The translations under genes and the position numbers were made by a program. 64,000 bases of DNA, from assembly GCA_018907035.1 (NCBI GenBank), contig JACCIC010000001.1:2762001-2826000 (forward strand), read 5' to 3'. This stretch comes from Sycobia sp. Sy_11. Taxonomy: Eukaryota > Arthropoda > Insecta > Hymenoptera > Epichrysomallidae. The notes beneath the pieces were generated by a model. That model was not told where the DNA came from. It made no database searches and saw only the letters and a list, made by a program, of their open reading frames with translations. This document shows positions 63,639 through 64,000 of the stretch, piece by piece (within the stretch, counting starts at the first letter, position 1; each line of letters starts with the position of its first letter).

Positions 63639-64000
63639 AAGGCACTAATTATTAAGATATATTTATCATCAAATCAAATAAAAAAATTATTCTTCGCAAC
63701 TAAAGTAAAACTCAATCATTTTTGATAATCCTTTAAATCAATTGAAGAAAATTCTTAATAATGTTGAAAAAAGTATCATCATCTTGTATAATGAAATTGT
63801 TGCGTACATTAAAAAAAAATTATTTATATTGAAAATTAATTTCCCTGGAATTTTGTACGGTGTATATTTAGTAGCAACAAAGGCTATAAAGATTTGAAAT
63901 ATGTAAAATCTACAAAAACGATATGGTAACGATTCCGTACTGCACGTTGCTTATCGTGTAAGAACAGTAAATGTTTTCTCTAATCCCTAATTGATTCAAC

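Larger units (their letters stand above)
63063..64000. other. AT-rich stretch with two GA tracts
   Basis: No gene recognised. Purine-rich (GA)n tracts lie at 63268-63345 and 63593-63636. Confidence 0.5.

Noticed and set aside
1..64000. CRISPR array, bacterial operon, rRNA or mitochondrial insertion
   Set aside because: No regularly spaced direct repeats, ribosome-binding sites, rRNA-like conserved blocks or mitochondrial protein frames are visible; the sequence has eukaryotic character.

Overview
This window looks like nuclear DNA of an insect, most likely a hymenopteran such as an ant (inference). It is AT-rich with long near-empty non-coding stretches, punctuated by GC- and CpG-rich islands in which CpG is not depleted. 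It carries dozens of (TA)n and (GA)n/(CT)n microsatellites, a broken Penelope-like retroelement, and a receptor exon of insect-neuropeptide type. Nothing indicates bacterial, organellar or phage DNA. Most of the longer open frames are artefacts of microsatellites, reading as Tyr-Ile, Ser-Leu or Arg-Glu runs, or are chance frames in GC-rich islands.

One host-gene segment is recognised with good support: a minus-strand exon at 25379-25589. It encodes the first part of a class B (secretin/CRF-type) GPCR hormone-binding domain, ends in a consensus GTGAGT splice donor, and is best explained as the first coding exon of a diuretic hormone 44 (CRF-like) receptor. The gene runs leftwards. I could not find the following exons between 1 and 25.3 kb, so the first coding intron may span that whole part of the window. 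The GC-rich DNA at 25.6-25.9 kb and 27.5-28.4 kb lies upstream of it and is the natural place for its 5' UTR and promoter.

The main mobile element is a 5'-truncated Penelope-like element (PLE) at about 49.03-50.69 kb. It has a reverse transcriptase remnant with a destroyed catalytic YVDD motif, a GIY-YIG endonuclease remnant in a shifted frame, an internal (GA)n expansion, and a 3' region with a TATA box and a hammerhead-ribozyme-like motif. A second, previously unlabelled copy of the same 3' end sits at about 62.15-62.39 kb. A short degenerate mariner-type transposase N-terminus is at 15.5-15.7 kb.

Layout: 1-25 kb, gene desert with GC-rich islands near 2.1, 3.8, 8.4 and 11.4 kb and the mariner fossil; 25.4-28.4 kb, receptor 5' end and GC-rich islands; 28.4-49 kb, desert with islands near 29.7, 36 and 44.3 kb, a long hairpin at 33.03 kb and an unidentified protein-like fragment at 34.4 kb; 49-50.7 kb, PLE; 50.7-62 kb, desert with islands near 54.8, 56.9 and 59.1 kb; 62-64 kb, PLE 3' fragment, a Z-DNA-prone tract, a candidate terminal exon and GA tracts. 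Several of the islands directly abut a (TA)n tract.
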